64,000 bases of DNA from Brachymonas denitrificans (GTDB taxonomy: Bacteria; Pseudomonadota; Gammaproteobacteria; Burkholderiales; Burkholderiaceae_C): the NCBI RefSeq assembly GCF_907163135.1, contig NZ_CAJQUA010000001.1, forward strand, positions 635,001 through 699,000, given 5' to 3'. The translations under genes and the position numbers were made by a program. The notes beneath the pieces were generated by a model. That model did not search any database and was not told the DNA's origin. It saw only the letters and a program-made list of their open reading frames with translations. This document shows positions 1-8,530 of the stretch, piece by piece (position 1 is the first letter of the stretch; every line of letters begins with the position of its first letter).

Positions 1-305
1 GCTCCGGGCAGGGGCTGCTCAATCCGTGGGCACTGCGCACGCTGCGTGCGCGCCTGCCGCAGGTGCCGCTGGTGGTGGATGCCGGGCTGGGCGCGCCTTC
101 CCACGCGGCGCAGGCAATGGAGCTGGGCTTTGATGCCGTGCTGCTCAACTCGGCCGTGGCGCAGGCGCACGATCCGGTGAAGATGGCCGGCGCCTTCCGC
201 GACGCCATCGCTGCGGGCCGCGCGGGTTTTGAGGCGGGCATCATCGCGCCTCAGGAAATGGCGGTGGCGAGCACGCCGGTGACGGGGCGACCTTTTATCC
301 TGTAA
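1..305 (+). CDS. thiG: Thiazole synthase ThiG, C-terminal part (5' end outside window)
   Basis: The reading frame is open from the left edge (first full codon at 3) and stops at 303-305, giving about 100 residues. The visible part carries the phosphate-binding half of the ThiG TIM barrel: SGQGLLNP near the edge, then [19 protein letters not shown] and [12 protein letters not shown], and the usual C-terminal stretch ending at RPFIL. ThiG makes the thiazole phosphate moiety of thiamine from deoxyxylulose 5-phosphate, dehydroglycine/glycine imine and ThiS-thiocarboxylate in the cytoplasm. Other thi genes would lie to the left. Nothing looks damaged. Confidence 0.93.
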   Translation, partial: SGQGLLNPWALRTLRARLPQVPLVVDAGLGAPSHAAQAMELGFDAVLLNSAVAQAHDPVKMAGAFRDAIAAGRAGFEAGIIAPQEMAVASTPVTGRPFIL

Positions 306-391
306 AGGGCGCCGCTCGTTATGAGCTGCATGCGTGAGCAGGTAAATCGCCTTCGCCCGCGGGACTGCGGCTGGATGATGGAATGTGAGAT

Positions 392-946
392 ATGAGCAAG
401 GCATTCACCAAGGAAACCGACCACGAGGACGATGACGACGACGTCATGCCGTCCATGCCAACGGGAGTAAAGAACTACATCACGCCGCAGGGCTACGCGC
501 GCCTGCGAAGCGAACTGATGCAGCTGATCGACGACGAACGCCCGCGCATCGTCGAAACCGTGCACTGGGCAGCCAGCAATGGCGATCGTTCAGAAAACGG
601 CGACTATCTGTACGGCAAGAAGCGCCTGCGCGAAATCGACCGCCGCATCCGCTTTCTGACCAAACGGCTGGAAAAGGCCGAAGTGGCGGATCCCAGCGTG
701 CACCATGGGGGCGACCAGGTCTTCTTCGGTGCCACCGTCACCTATGCCAATGAGGCCGGTGACGAAAAAACCATCACCATTCTCGGCGTCGATGAGGTGG
801 ACAACCTGCAGGGCCAGGTCAGTTGGATTGCGCCCATCAGTCGGGCGCTGCTGCGCTCGCGCGTGGGCGATGTGGTGCAACTGCAGACGCCGGGGGGCGT
901 GGAAGAAATCGAAGTGATCGAGGTGAACTACCCGCAGCCCCAGTAA
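392..946 (+). CDS. greB: Transcription elongation factor GreB
   Basis: This 184-residue protein has the GreA/GreB layout: an N-terminal coiled coil containing NGDRSENGDYLYGKKRLREI, the stretch that separates GreB from GreA, and a C-terminal FKBP-like domain ending in EIEVIEVNY. The acidic D and E in GDRSEN are the tip residues that enter the RNA polymerase secondary channel and stimulate cleavage of backtracked RNA. The N-terminus has an extra acidic run (EDDDDD) not typical of E. coli GreB, though such extensions occur in Burkholderiales. It ends 9 bases before a convergent gene. Confidence 0.95.
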   Translation: MSKAFTKETDHEDDDDDVMPSMPTGVKNYITPQGYARLRSELMQLIDDERPRIVETVHWAASNGDRSENGDYLYGKKRLREIDRRIRFLTKRLEKAEVADPSVHHGGDQVFFGATVTYANEAGDEKTITILGVDEVDNLQGQVSWIAPISRALLRSRVGDVVQLQTPGGVEEIEVIEVNYPQPQ

Positions 947-955
947 GCCGGCGCC

Positions 956-1354
956 TCAGTCGTTGTTATCCTCAGGCGCTTGGGGCTTGGGCGTTTCGGT
1001 GTGGGCCGATGCCAGCCAGCTGCCATTCTTCTTCACCCAGGTGGTGGTGTCGAAGGACGTCATCTGCTGCTGCTTGCCGTTCATCTCGAAGGTCTGATCG
1101 ACGGTGTAGGTTGCGATCGCCACATCGGGAGTCGGAAACAGCACCTTCTCGTCGGCAAACTTGAAGCTGATCAGCTTCGCGCCGCCTTCTTCCGCCATCT
1201 TGCGATAGCTTTCGTGGTCAAAGTGGTGGATGCCGCGCATGCCCGCTACCGCGGCTTGCTCGTCGAGCATGGCGACAGCGCTGCCGATGTCTTCATCACA
1301 CATGGCCTGCCAGAACTTCGCTTCCAGGGCCAGAATCTCGTCGGGATCCGTCAT
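956..1354 (-). CDS. SnoaL-like / DUF4440-type small protein
   Basis: The 132-residue protein starts at the ATG at 1354, which has a CGGAG ribosome binding site. An upstream in-frame extension exists but lacks such a signal. The sequence (ALEAKFWQAMCDEDIGSAVAMLDE near the start, then DVAIATYTVDQTFEMNGK and TTTWVKKNGSWLASAHTET) matches the cone-shaped NTF2/SnoaL fold of small ligand-binding or enzyme-like proteins. No catalytic role can be assigned. It runs convergently to greB and may share the CopD-like gene's transcript. Confidence 0.75.
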   Translation of the reverse strand: MTDPDEILALEAKFWQAMCDEDIGSAVAMLDEQAAVAGMRGIHHFDHESYRKMAEEGGAKLISFKFADEKVLFPTPDVAIATYTVDQTFEMNGKQQQMTSFDTTTWVKKNGSWLASAHTETPKPQAPEDNND

Positions 1355-1464
1355 GGCTCGCTCCGTGGGTTGAGGTTGGGCCATCTTCCCATGCGGCTGG
1401 CGCGAGAGGTGTGACGGGGCGGTAACGGGGGTTACCGCCTGGTGGACGATTGCCCGACCTGATC

Positions 1465-1902
1465 TCAGAACCCGCCGCGAAACGCCACCCCGACAATCAC
1501 GAAGCAGACAGAGACCACGGTCACCAGCGTCACCCGGCGCGCCATGGCGGGAAGCGTGGCGGCTGTGAGTCTGGGAATGATGCGCAGGCGTGCGTCGAGT
1601 GCCGTTGCCGCAGTCAGGGCCAGCAGTCCCAGCTTGAGCATTACCAGCCGGCTTTGCAGTGTTTCGCCGCTGAACCAGTCGGCATGCGAAGGCAGCAGCA
1701 GATGTGCCATCCACAGGCCGGTCACGATCTGGATCAGCAGGGCAGGCATGCCGATCTTTTCATAGCCGGACTCGAAGTTCAGCAAAATCCCCGGATCATG
1801 TGCCCGGAGTGCGCGCGGCAATACCGTCAGCGCCAGAACCAGATGGCCGCCGGTCCAGATAGTCGCGGCGAGGATGTGGGTGAGGAGGATGTAGCTGTAC
1901 AT
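1465..1902 (-). CDS. CopD-family-like integral membrane protein
   Basis: The protein is about 145 residues from the ATG at 1902, preceded closely by GGAGG; a TTG at 1929 would add nine residues. It has four predicted membrane spans: ILLTHILAATIWTGGHLVLAL, IGMPALLIQIVTGLWMAHLLL, LVMLKLGLLALTAATALDA region and VTLVTVVSVCFVIVGVAF. The first span carries the H-x-x-x-x-x-W-x-G-x-H pattern of CopD/DUF2269-like membrane proteins, whose histidines suggest heme or metal binding. The function is inferred from fold only. A Fur-box-like sequence lies 35-48 bases upstream, so iron or metal control is possible. Confidence 0.65.
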   Translation of the reverse strand: MYSYILLTHILAATIWTGGHLVLALTVLPRALRAHDPGILLNFESGYEKIGMPALLIQIVTGLWMAHLLLPSHADWFSGETLQSRLVMLKLGLLALTAATALDARLRIIPRLTAATLPAMARRVTLVTVVSVCFVIVGVAFRGGF

Positions 1903-1936
1903 GCCTCCATCATCCACGAAATCCCACAAATAAAAC

Positions 1937-1950
1937 CAATTCTCATTATC
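1937..1950 (-). promoter_or_regulatory. Fur-box-like sequence upstream of the CopD-like gene
   Basis: Read on the minus strand this is GATAATGAGAATTG. It matches the first 12 positions of the 19-base Fur consensus at all but one position, but the second half of the palindrome is poor (about 13 of 19 overall). It sits between the PaiB-like gene and the membrane protein gene, where a promoter for the latter would be. Confidence 0.35.
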
Positions 1951-1995
1951 AAAGAGTTGGCTGTGATCAAGGAATGGTCGAATTGCTGGCGTGGC

Positions 1996-2643
1996 TCAGT
2001 TGCCGCCATCAGGGAGATGACTGGCGACCAGGTCTGCCATCAGGCCCGCATCCGTGCTGCCCAGGGTTCTCAGTCCACGCACCACGCCCTCCTGATTGTG
2101 TCCCGGCTGATTCTGGCTGGTTTTCCATTTGCCCTGCAGGCGGGTGATGGAAATTTCGATGCCCACGATTGCATTCAGCATCCTCCCGACGTAATCCTCA
2201 GGCGCATCGGCAACTTGCCACGGCGTGGAAAAAGCGGCCTCCTGGGCATTCGTCAGTGCTTCCAGATGGTCGTGCAACCAGACAGGAGATTCGATGCAGC
2301 GCAGCCTCCCGTATGCGTGCACCGTCGTGTAATTCCAGGTGGGAACGGCTTTTCCTGTCTCTGCCTTGGTCGGATACCAGGAGGGAGTGATGTACGCTTG
2401 CGGTCCATGAAAAATCGCCAGTACATCCATGTCTGCATGCAGATCATTCCAGACCGGATTGACACGAGCGACATGGCCCCGCAACACGCCATAAGGGCCC
2501 GACTCAGGCGACAGATGCAAGGGGATGTGGTTGGCGTTCAGCCCATCAGCGCCCAGCGTGACAAGCGTGCTCAGCGGGTGACTACGCATCAAGGCATGCA
2601 GCGCGGCAACGTCTTCCTGATGGAAGTGCTTGGGAATATGCAC
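1996..2643 (-). CDS. PaiB-family FMN-binding negative regulator
   Basis: This 215-residue protein begins MHIPKHFHQEDVAALHALM and contains LSTLVTLGADGLNANHIPL, the N-terminal signature of the PaiB/FMN-binding split-barrel family, followed by VPTWNYTTVHAYGRLR and the C-terminal ISRLQGKWK-like motif (ITRLQGKWKTSQNQ). In Bacillus PaiB is a repressor of sporulation and protease genes. In proteobacteria the family is poorly characterised, and flavin binding is inferred from the fold. The length is normal for the family. It lies downstream of spoT on the same strand with 65 bases between them. Confidence 0.85.
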   Translation of the reverse strand: MHIPKHFHQEDVAALHALMRSHPLSTLVTLGADGLNANHIPLHLSPESGPYGVLRGHVARVNPVWNDLHADMDVLAIFHGPQAYITPSWYPTKAETGKAVPTWNYTTVHAYGRLRCIESPVWLHDHLEALTNAQEAAFSTPWQVADAPEDYVGRMLNAIVGIEISITRLQGKWKTSQNQPGHNQEGVVRGLRTLGSTDAGLMADLVASHLPDGGN

Positions 2644-2708
2644 GGGTGCTTGGGTTCCAGAATCAATGTGATGACAGGGTGGCTATCGGACGGCTATCGC
2701 CGCTATGT

Positions 2709-4922
2709 TTACCCGGCCGACTTCACCCGCGTAGCCCGAATCGCCGCCGGCACGCGCCGGATGCCACGCAGCACGTTCGCCAGATGCAGCCGGTCGCGCA
2801 CCTGCAGGATCAGCCGCACATCCAGCACTTCCTGGTTCATGTCGTCCGACATGCTGATGTAGCCGATATTGGCGTTGGAGCGGGCAATGGCCGCCGTAAT
2901 GCCCGCCACAGCACCGACGCGGTTGTGGATGGTGACGGTGACTGCGGTCGGGAAGCGCCGCGTCATGTGCTCGGCCCACTCCACTTCCATGAAGCGCTCG
3001 GCATCCTTGGCGCGCAGGCGCTTGGCCACGGTGCAGTCGGCCGTGTGCACGATCAGGCCTTCGCCGCGGCCCAGGTAGCCGATGATCTCGTCGCCTGGCA
3101 ACGGGTGGCAGCAGGGCGAATACTTGATGGAGGATTTTTCGCTGCCGTCCAGCGCAATGATCTGGCGGTACTGCTGGGCTTCCTCGTTGAAGCGCTCCAT
3201 GCTCAGCAGCACGGCGTCGGGCTTTTCGCCCAGTTCGGTCATCAGCGTGGCCAATTGTTTGGCAATTACCGTGGTGATGCGCTTGCCGTGGCCGATGTCC
3301 AGATACAGATCCTCCAGGCTCTTGCTGTTGGCAAAGCGCAGCAGCTTGTCCCAGACGGCCTTGTGTTCTTCGTCCTGTGGCGGAATGTGCTCCATGCCTT
3401 CGGCGCGGTAGGCCTGCAGGAACAGGCGCTGGCCCAGCACCAGCGCCTCCTCGTTGGATTGCACCTTCAAATGGTTGCGGATGCGCGAACGTGCCCGCGC
3501 CGTGCGCACAAAACTCAGCCAGGCCGGCTTGGGCGTGGAATCCGGATCGGTGATGACCTGCACCACGTCGCCGCTGGACAGTTCGGTGCGCAGCGGCGCT
3601 TCGCGGTTGTTGACCAGGCAGCCCACGGCGCGATCACCCACGTCGCTGTGGATGGCGTAGGCAAAGTCGACCACGGTGGCGCCGCGCGGCAGCGACATGA
3701 TGCGGTTCTTGGGCGTGAACACGAACACGTCCTCGGGGAACAGGTTCAGGCGAACGTGGTCCAGAAACTCGTTGGCATCCAGCGTTTCCTTCTGGATATC
3801 GAGCAGGCTCTTGAGCCAGTTGGCCGGCTTGCCGCTCTTGTCGTCGGCCGCTGCCTGCTCGCCTTGCTGCTTGTACAGCCAGTGTGCCGCCACGCCGGAT
3901 TCGGCCACCTGGTGCATGGCATCGGTGCGCATCTGGAATTCGACATGGATGCCTGCCGGGCCGATCAGCGTGGTGTGCAGCGACTGGTAGCCGTTGTCCT
4001 TGGGGATGGCGATGAAGTCCTTCAGGCGCTGCGACACCGGCTTGTAGAGCGAGTGCAGAATGCCCAGCGCGAGGTAACAGTCCGAGTTGCTCGGCACGAT
4101 GATGCGGAAGCCGAAGATGTCGTAGAGCTGGGCAAAGCTCTGCTTCTTGCTGTCCATCTTGCGGTAGATGGAGAAGATGGTTTTTTCGCGTGCCTTGATG
4201 CGGGCCTTGAGGCCGGCGGCGGCAAAGGCATCTTCCACGTTCTTCTGCACCTCCTGCACCAGATGGCGACGCCGGCTGCGCGCGTGGCCGATGGCCTTGG
4301 TGAGTGTTTCGTAGCGCCAGGGGTGCAGGTACTTGAAGGAGAGGTCTTCCAGTTCGCGGTAGGTGCGGTTCAGGCCCAGGCGGTTGGCGATGGGTGCGTA
4401 GATTTCCAGCGTTTCGGTGGCGATGCGGCGCTGCGAGTCGGGCTTCATGTCCGACATGGTGCGCATGTTGTGCGTGCGGTCGGCCAGCTTGATCAGGATG
4501 ACGCGCACGTCGTTGGCCATGGCCAGCAGCATCTTGCGGAAGGATTCGGCCTGGTTCTCCTGCCGGCTGCTGAATTGCAGCTTGTCCAGCTTGGTGAGGC
4601 CGTCGACCAGTTCGGCCACGGGGGTGCCGAATTTTTCCGTCAGCTCTGCCTTGGTGACGCCGCAATCCTCCATGGTGTCGTGCAGCAGCGCGGCCATCAG
4701 GGCCGGGGTGTCTAGCTTCCATTCCGCACACTGCGCCGCCACGGCAATCGGGTGCGTGATGTAGGGTTCGCCGCTCTTGCGCGTCTGTCCCAGGTGCGCC
4801 TGATCCGCCAGCTTGTAGGCCGCCCGCACGCTCGCGATCTCATTCTCGGCCAGATAGTCGAGTTTGTTGAGCAGGGCAGCAAAGCTGGCGGCAGAGGCGG
4901 TTTCGGCGGGGGACGGAGTCAT
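2709..4922 (-). CDS. spoT: Bifunctional (p)ppGpp synthetase/hydrolase SpoT
   Basis: From the ATG at 4922 the product has 737 residues; an in-frame ATG at 4976 would lengthen it by 18 and neither start has a strong ribosome binding site. Domain order is HD hydrolase (THPIAVA, then LLHDTMED, the HD metal pair), RelA/SpoT synthetase (YDIFGFRIIVPS, KDNGYQSLHTTL), TGS (FVFTPKNRIMSLPRGATVVDFAYAIH), a zinc-finger/helical part (KYSPCCHPLPGDEI) and a C-terminal ACT domain. The intact HD motif says it can hydrolyse as well as make the alarmone. The upstream genes are rpoZ and gmk, the usual order, but a terminator separates rpoZ from spoT. Confidence 0.95.
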   Translation of the reverse strand: MTPSPAETASAASFAALLNKLDYLAENEIASVRAAYKLADQAHLGQTRKSGEPYITHPIAVAAQCAEWKLDTPALMAALLHDTMEDCGVTKAELTEKFGTPVAELVDGLTKLDKLQFSSRQENQAESFRKMLLAMANDVRVILIKLADRTHNMRTMSDMKPDSQRRIATETLEIYAPIANRLGLNRTYRELEDLSFKYLHPWRYETLTKAIGHARSRRRHLVQEVQKNVEDAFAAAGLKARIKAREKTIFSIYRKMDSKKQSFAQLYDIFGFRIIVPSNSDCYLALGILHSLYKPVSQRLKDFIAIPKDNGYQSLHTTLIGPAGIHVEFQMRTDAMHQVAESGVAAHWLYKQQGEQAAADDKSGKPANWLKSLLDIQKETLDANEFLDHVRLNLFPEDVFVFTPKNRIMSLPRGATVVDFAYAIHSDVGDRAVGCLVNNREAPLRTELSSGDVVQVITDPDSTPKPAWLSFVRTARARSRIRNHLKVQSNEEALVLGQRLFLQAYRAEGMEHIPPQDEEHKAVWDKLLRFANSKSLEDLYLDIGHGKRITTVIAKQLATLMTELGEKPDAVLLSMERFNEEAQQYRQIIALDGSEKSSIKYSPCCHPLPGDEIIGYLGRGEGLIVHTADCTVAKRLRAKDAERFMEVEWAEHMTRRFPTAVTVTIHNRVGAVAGITAAIARSNANIGYISMSDDMNQEVLDVRLILQVRDRLHLANVLRGIRRVPAAIRATRVKSAG

Positions 4923-5040
4923 GCGGCAATCCGTTCGGAGGACACGGCTGTAAGAGGAAGAAACAGGAGCTCTCATATTACCCGAGATGACAGGAATAAG
5001 ACAGCGCCCAGGCCCTGTCATTTGCCTGCGATCGGGCATG

Positions 5041-5064
5041 AAAAAAGCACCCCGGAGGATGCTT
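5041..5064 (-). terminator. Rho-independent terminator between rpoZ and spoT
   Basis: On the minus strand AAGCATCC pairs with GGGTGCTT across a TCCG loop (8 bp, one G-U), followed by a run of T. It lies 43 bases after the rpoZ stop and before the spoT start, so spoT probably needs its own promoter between 4923 and 5040. Confidence 0.8.
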
Positions 5065-5106
5065 CTTGCGATTGGCTGCGGGCCACTCAGGGCGCGGGGC
5101 GCAGAA

Positions 5107-5310
5107 TCAGGTCGGGACCTTCTTCAGCATTTCCAGGCCGACCTTGCCGGCTGCGATTTCGCGCAGGGCGGTAACGGCGGGCTTGTTGCGGCTTTCGACC
5201 TTGGGCAGGTGGCCCTGGCTCAGCATGCGGGCGCGGTAGGTGGCAGCCAGAACCAGCTGGAAACGGTTGGGGATTTGTTCGAGGCAGTCCTCGACGGTGA
5301 TGCGTGCCAT
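5107..5310 (-). CDS. rpoZ: RNA polymerase omega subunit
   Basis: The 67-residue protein begins [20 protein letters not shown] and continues [13 protein letters not shown], the invariant RpoZ core that wraps the C-terminus of beta-prime. The length equals other beta-proteobacterial omegas. It follows gmk by 21 bases on the same strand, as in most proteobacteria, and precedes spoT. That neighbourhood links polymerase assembly with the ppGpp response, since omega forms part of a ppGpp binding site. Confidence 0.97.
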   Translation of the reverse strand: MARITVEDCLEQIPNRFQLVLAATYRARMLSQGHLPKVESRNKPAVTALREIAAGKVGLEMLKKVPT

Positions 5311-5331
5311 GATGAAGCAGGTACTCCGGAA

Positions 5332-5970
5332 TCAGATGATGTGCAGGGCGGAAAACACGGTTGCCCTGGAGCGGCTTTGCGCGGCGTATTTCAGGCGCTG
5401 GGCGTGCACGATGCTCTTGAGATCGAACAGTGCACGCTCGAATAACTCATTGATTATAACAAAATCGAATTTTGCTGCCTGTGCCATTTCCTGCTCGGCA
5501 TTGACCAGGCGCTGCTCGATGGTCTCGGCGCTGTCCTCGCCGCGGCGCTCCAGGCGCGAGCGCAGCTCTTCCCAGCTCGGGGGCAGTACGAACACCAGCA
5601 CCGCATGCGGGAAGATCTGCTTGATCTGCAGCGCGCCCTGGTAGTCGATTTCCAGCAGCACGTCGCCGCCTTCGGCCAGGCGCTGCTCTACTGCCTGGCG
5701 CGAGGTGCCGTAGCGGTTGCCGTGCACCTGGGCCCACTCCAGGAAATCCTGGTTGGCGATCATGGTGTCGAAGGTGGCGTTGTCGACGAAGAAGTATTCG
5801 CGGCCATCCACTTCCTGGCCCCGCGGGGCGCGCGTGGTGTGCGACACGGAGGCCTTGACGCCGGCGTCTACTTCCATCAGGGCTCTGACCAGGCTGGACT
5901 TGCCCGCGCCGCTGGGGGCGGCTACGACGTAGAGGTTGCCAGGGTATTCGGTGGGGGTGTTCTGCTGCAT
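5332..5970 (-). CDS. gmk: Guanylate kinase
   Basis: This 212-residue protein has the P-loop [17 protein letters not shown] near the N-terminus, the GMP-binding stretch [20 protein letters not shown], and [14 protein letters not shown] (Walker B and the D-x-Q-G motif). It phosphorylates GMP to GDP with ATP. It lies between yicC (19 bases upstream) and rpoZ and is surely co-transcribed with them. The length is normal and there are no defects. Confidence 0.97.
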   Translation of the reverse strand: MQQNTPTEYPGNLYVVAAPSGAGKSSLVRALMEVDAGVKASVSHTTRAPRGQEVDGREYFFVDNATFDTMIANQDFLEWAQVHGNRYGTSRQAVEQRLAEGGDVLLEIDYQGALQIKQIFPHAVLVFVLPPSWEELRSRLERRGEDSAETIEQRLVNAEQEMAQAAKFDFVIINELFERALFDLKSIVHAQRLKYAAQSRSRATVFSALHII

Positions 5971-5989
5971 AGGTCGGAGCTTGGAAGAT

Positions 5990-6949
5990 TTATTCGATAT
6001 TTTGCACCTGCTCGCGCATCTGCTCGATCAGCACCTTCATGTCGACCGAAATGCGCGACGTATCCAGTGCGGCCGATTTGGAGCCCAGCGTGTTGGCTTC
6101 GCGGTGCAGTTCCTGGATCAGGAACTCCATGCGCTTGCCCAGCTCGCCGCCCTTGTTCAGCAGGTTCTCGATGGTGTCCAGGTGCGATTGCAGGCGGGTG
6201 ATTTCCTCGGCCACATCGATGCGGATGGCGAAGGCGGTGGCTTCGGACAGCGCGCGCTCCTGGGCGGCTTCGGCCGACACAGGGTTTGCTGTGGACTGGG
6301 CGGATGCCTGCTGGAAGGCGTCATTCCACTTGTCCAGAAAGCGCTGGCGCTGCTGCTCTACCAGTTGCGGGATCAGCGGCTCGGCTTCCCTGGCCAGCGC
6401 GCGCAGGCCTTGCACGCGCTGCAGCAGGCTGTCGGCGAGTTGCCTACCTTCGGTTTCACGCGCATGCTGGAAACGCTCCAACAGCGTCCGCATGGATTGC
6501 AGCAGCCACTGCTGCATCTGCTCGGGCGGCAGCGCGAGGGAGGAAGGCGCGGTATTCAGGCGCAGCACGTCGGCCACCGACAGCGGCGCTGCCTGGGGCA
6601 GCCAGCTGCGCACGGCGTCCTGCGCGGCGGCCAGGCGCTGCAAGAGGGCGACGGAAGGGGCCTGCATCTGGTCAGGGGCGGAAGACTGGTGCTCCAGCGA
6701 AGCGCGCAGCTCTACCTTGCCGCGGCGCAGCTGCTTTTGCAGCAGTTCGCGCAGGGCGGCTTCATGCGGGCGCAGTTCTTCCGGCAGCTTGAAGGTCAGG
6801 TCGAGAAAGCGGCTGTTGACAGCGCGCAGTTCCAGGCTCAGGCGCCAGTCGTCCGGCAGGGCGGGATCGAAGCCCTGGTTGGCATCGGCCTGCATCTGGC
6901 CGGGGGTGGACTGCAGGCTGGCGTAGCCGGTCATGCTGTAAACTGGCAT
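5990..6949 (-). CDS. yicC: YicC/YloC-family endoribonuclease
   Basis: The 319-residue protein starts with [12 protein letters not shown], the conserved MTGYG-like N-terminus of the YicC family, and ends with the DUF1732 C-terminal block ([21 protein letters not shown], then [18 protein letters not shown]). YicC proteins are hexameric endoribonucleases, known in E. coli to promote decay of the RyhB small RNA. The middle part is longer and less conserved than in E. coli (287 residues), as is common in Comamonadaceae. It heads the yicC-gmk-rpoZ unit and diverges from rph. Confidence 0.92.
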   Translation of the reverse strand: MPVYSMTGYASLQSTPGQMQADANQGFDPALPDDWRLSLELRAVNSRFLDLTFKLPEELRPHEAALRELLQKQLRRGKVELRASLEHQSSAPDQMQAPSVALLQRLAAAQDAVRSWLPQAAPLSVADVLRLNTAPSSLALPPEQMQQWLLQSMRTLLERFQHARETEGRQLADSLLQRVQGLRALAREAEPLIPQLVEQQRQRFLDKWNDAFQQASAQSTANPVSAEAAQERALSEATAFAIRIDVAEEITRLQSHLDTIENLLNKGGELGKRMEFLIQELHREANTLGSKSAALDTSRISVDMKVLIEQMREQVQNIE

Positions 6950-7159
6950 GCATTACCTCGGGAGGGGAAAAACGGTTGGCAGCAAGGGCTGCGGCGTGCC
7001 GGAAGTATAGACGCTCGCTTTGCCAGCCGCGTGCTGTACCGGCCAAAACAGGCGTCGATCCAGTCGGCATGATCGTGACTGATATTCCCGCTGCGTGCGT
7101 TTGTCAACCTGTCCGCATTTCTCTCTTCGGGCGTCTCATACTGAAGGATCCAGACCATC

Positions 7160-7894
7160 ATGACCACGAACAGCTACGCGCGCCCGTCCGGCCGCGCCCA
7201 CGACGAGCTGCGCCCGGTGCGCATCACCCGCAACTTCACCATCCACGCCGAAGGCTCGGTGCTGGTGGAGTTCGGCAACACCAAGGTGCTGTGCACCGCC
7301 AGCGTGGACGAGAAGGTGCCGCCGTTCCGCCGCGGCAGTGGCGAAGGCTGGGTCACGGCCGAATACGGCATGCTGCCGCGTTCCACCCACACCCGCAGTG
7401 ATCGCGAGGCAGCCAGGGGCAAGCAGAGCGGCCGCACGCAGGAAATCCAGCGTCTGATCGGCCGCGCACTGCGTGCCGTGTTCGATCTGGAGGCGCTGGG
7501 CGAGCGCACCATCGTGCTCGATTGCGATGTGCTCCAGGCCGATGGCGGCACGCGCACCGCGGCCATCACGGGGGCTTTCGTCGCTGCGCAGGATGCCGTC
7601 AACGGCCTGCTGCGCGATTTCAAGGTCACGCGCAATCCGATCCGCGAGCCGGTGGCGGCCGTGTCCGTCGGCATGGTCGAAGGCACACCGCTGCTGGATC
7701 TGGAATATCTGGAAGACTCCGCCTGCGATACCGACATGAACGTGGTGATGACCGGTGCCGGCAAGTTCATCGAGGTGCAGGGTACGGCTGAAGGCCAGCC
7801 TTTCAGCCGCGAGCAGCTCGACACCATGCTGGAGCTGGCGCAAAAAGGCATTCTCGCCCTGCAGGACAAGCAGCGCGAGGCACTGGCGGGCTGA
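7160..7894 (+). CDS. rph: Ribonuclease PH
   Basis: This is a 244-residue protein with the RNase PH signatures [36 protein letters not shown]-type substrate residues in [23 protein letters not shown] split over the core, and [19 protein letters not shown]. It trims tRNA 3' ends by phosphorolysis. The full length suggests an active enzyme. It is the first gene of the rph-rdgB-hemW unit; the 210 bases upstream form the divergent promoter region shared with yicC. Confidence 0.96.
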   Translation: MTTNSYARPSGRAHDELRPVRITRNFTIHAEGSVLVEFGNTKVLCTASVDEKVPPFRRGSGEGWVTAEYGMLPRSTHTRSDREAARGKQSGRTQEIQRLIGRALRAVFDLEALGERTIVLDCDVLQADGGTRTAAITGAFVAAQDAVNGLLRDFKVTRNPIREPVAAVSVGMVEGTPLLDLEYLEDSACDTDMNVVMTGAGKFIEVQGTAEGQPFSREQLDTMLELAQKGILALQDKQREALAG

Positions 7895-7897
7895 GGC

Positions 7898-8518
7898 ATG
7901 ACCATGAAAATCGTGCTCGCCTCCAACAACAAGGGCAAGCTGGCCGAGCTGCAGGCGCTGTTCGGCGAACTGGGCGTGGAACTGGTGCCGCAAGCGGCAC
8001 TGGGGGTGCCCGAGGCCGAGGAGCCCTTTCACACTTTTCTGGAAAACGCCCTGACCAAGGCGCGCAACGCCAGCCGCCACAGCGGCCTGCCGGCCATTGC
8101 CGACGATGCCGGCCTGTGCGTGGATGCCTTTGGCGGCCAGCCCGGCGTGCAGACGGCGTACTACGCCACGCAGTTCGGTTATCCGAAAGGGGACGGCAAC
8201 AATGTGATTGCCCTGCTTGAGCAGATGCAGGGCATCACCCAGCGCCGTGCGGCGCTGGTCAGCACGCTGGTGGCCGTGCGCTCGCCGGACGATCCGGAAC
8301 CGCTGGTGGCGGTCGGCCGTGCGGTGGGGCAGATCACGCAGCAGCCCATCGGCGACAATGGCTTCGGCTTTGATCCGGTGATGTTCATTCCCGAACTGAA
8401 TCAAACCTTTGCGCAGATGGACCCGGACGAAAAAAACCGCCGCAGCCATCGCGGCCAGTCGGCGCGCGAGATGGTGCGCCTGCTGCGCAATACCTGGCTG
8501 GCGCCCGACGCCGCCTGA
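7898..8518 (+). CDS. rdgB: Non-canonical purine NTP pyrophosphatase RdgB (HAM1 family)
   Basis: The protein has 206 residues; the start is either ATG 7898 or the better-conserved ATG two codons on at 7904 (MKIVLASNNKGKLAELQALF). It contains the family core FLENALTKARNAS, LPAIADDAGLCVDAFGGQPGVQTAYY and GDNGFGFDPVMFIPEL. It hydrolyses dITP and XTP to the monophosphates, keeping deaminated purines out of nucleic acids. It begins 3 bases after the rph stop and is followed by hemW after 12 bases, so the three are translated from one message. Confidence 0.96.
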   Translation: MTMKIVLASNNKGKLAELQALFGELGVELVPQAALGVPEAEEPFHTFLENALTKARNASRHSGLPAIADDAGLCVDAFGGQPGVQTAYYATQFGYPKGDGNNVIALLEQMQGITQRRAALVSTLVAVRSPDDPEPLVAVGRAVGQITQQPIGDNGFGFDPVMFIPELNQTFAQMDPDEKNRRSHRGQSAREMVRLLRNTWLAPDAA

Positions 8519-8530
8519 GCGGAAATCAGC

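Noticed and set aside
2646-4715. Long open frame on the + strand opposite spoT (and similar ones opposite hemW-rph, ilvI, leuA, dmpR and the S11 peptidase)
   Set aside because: These are mirror frames of high-G+C genes. Their products are rich in His, Gln, Arg, Ala and Val, have no recognisable motif, and the opposite strand carries an unambiguous gene.
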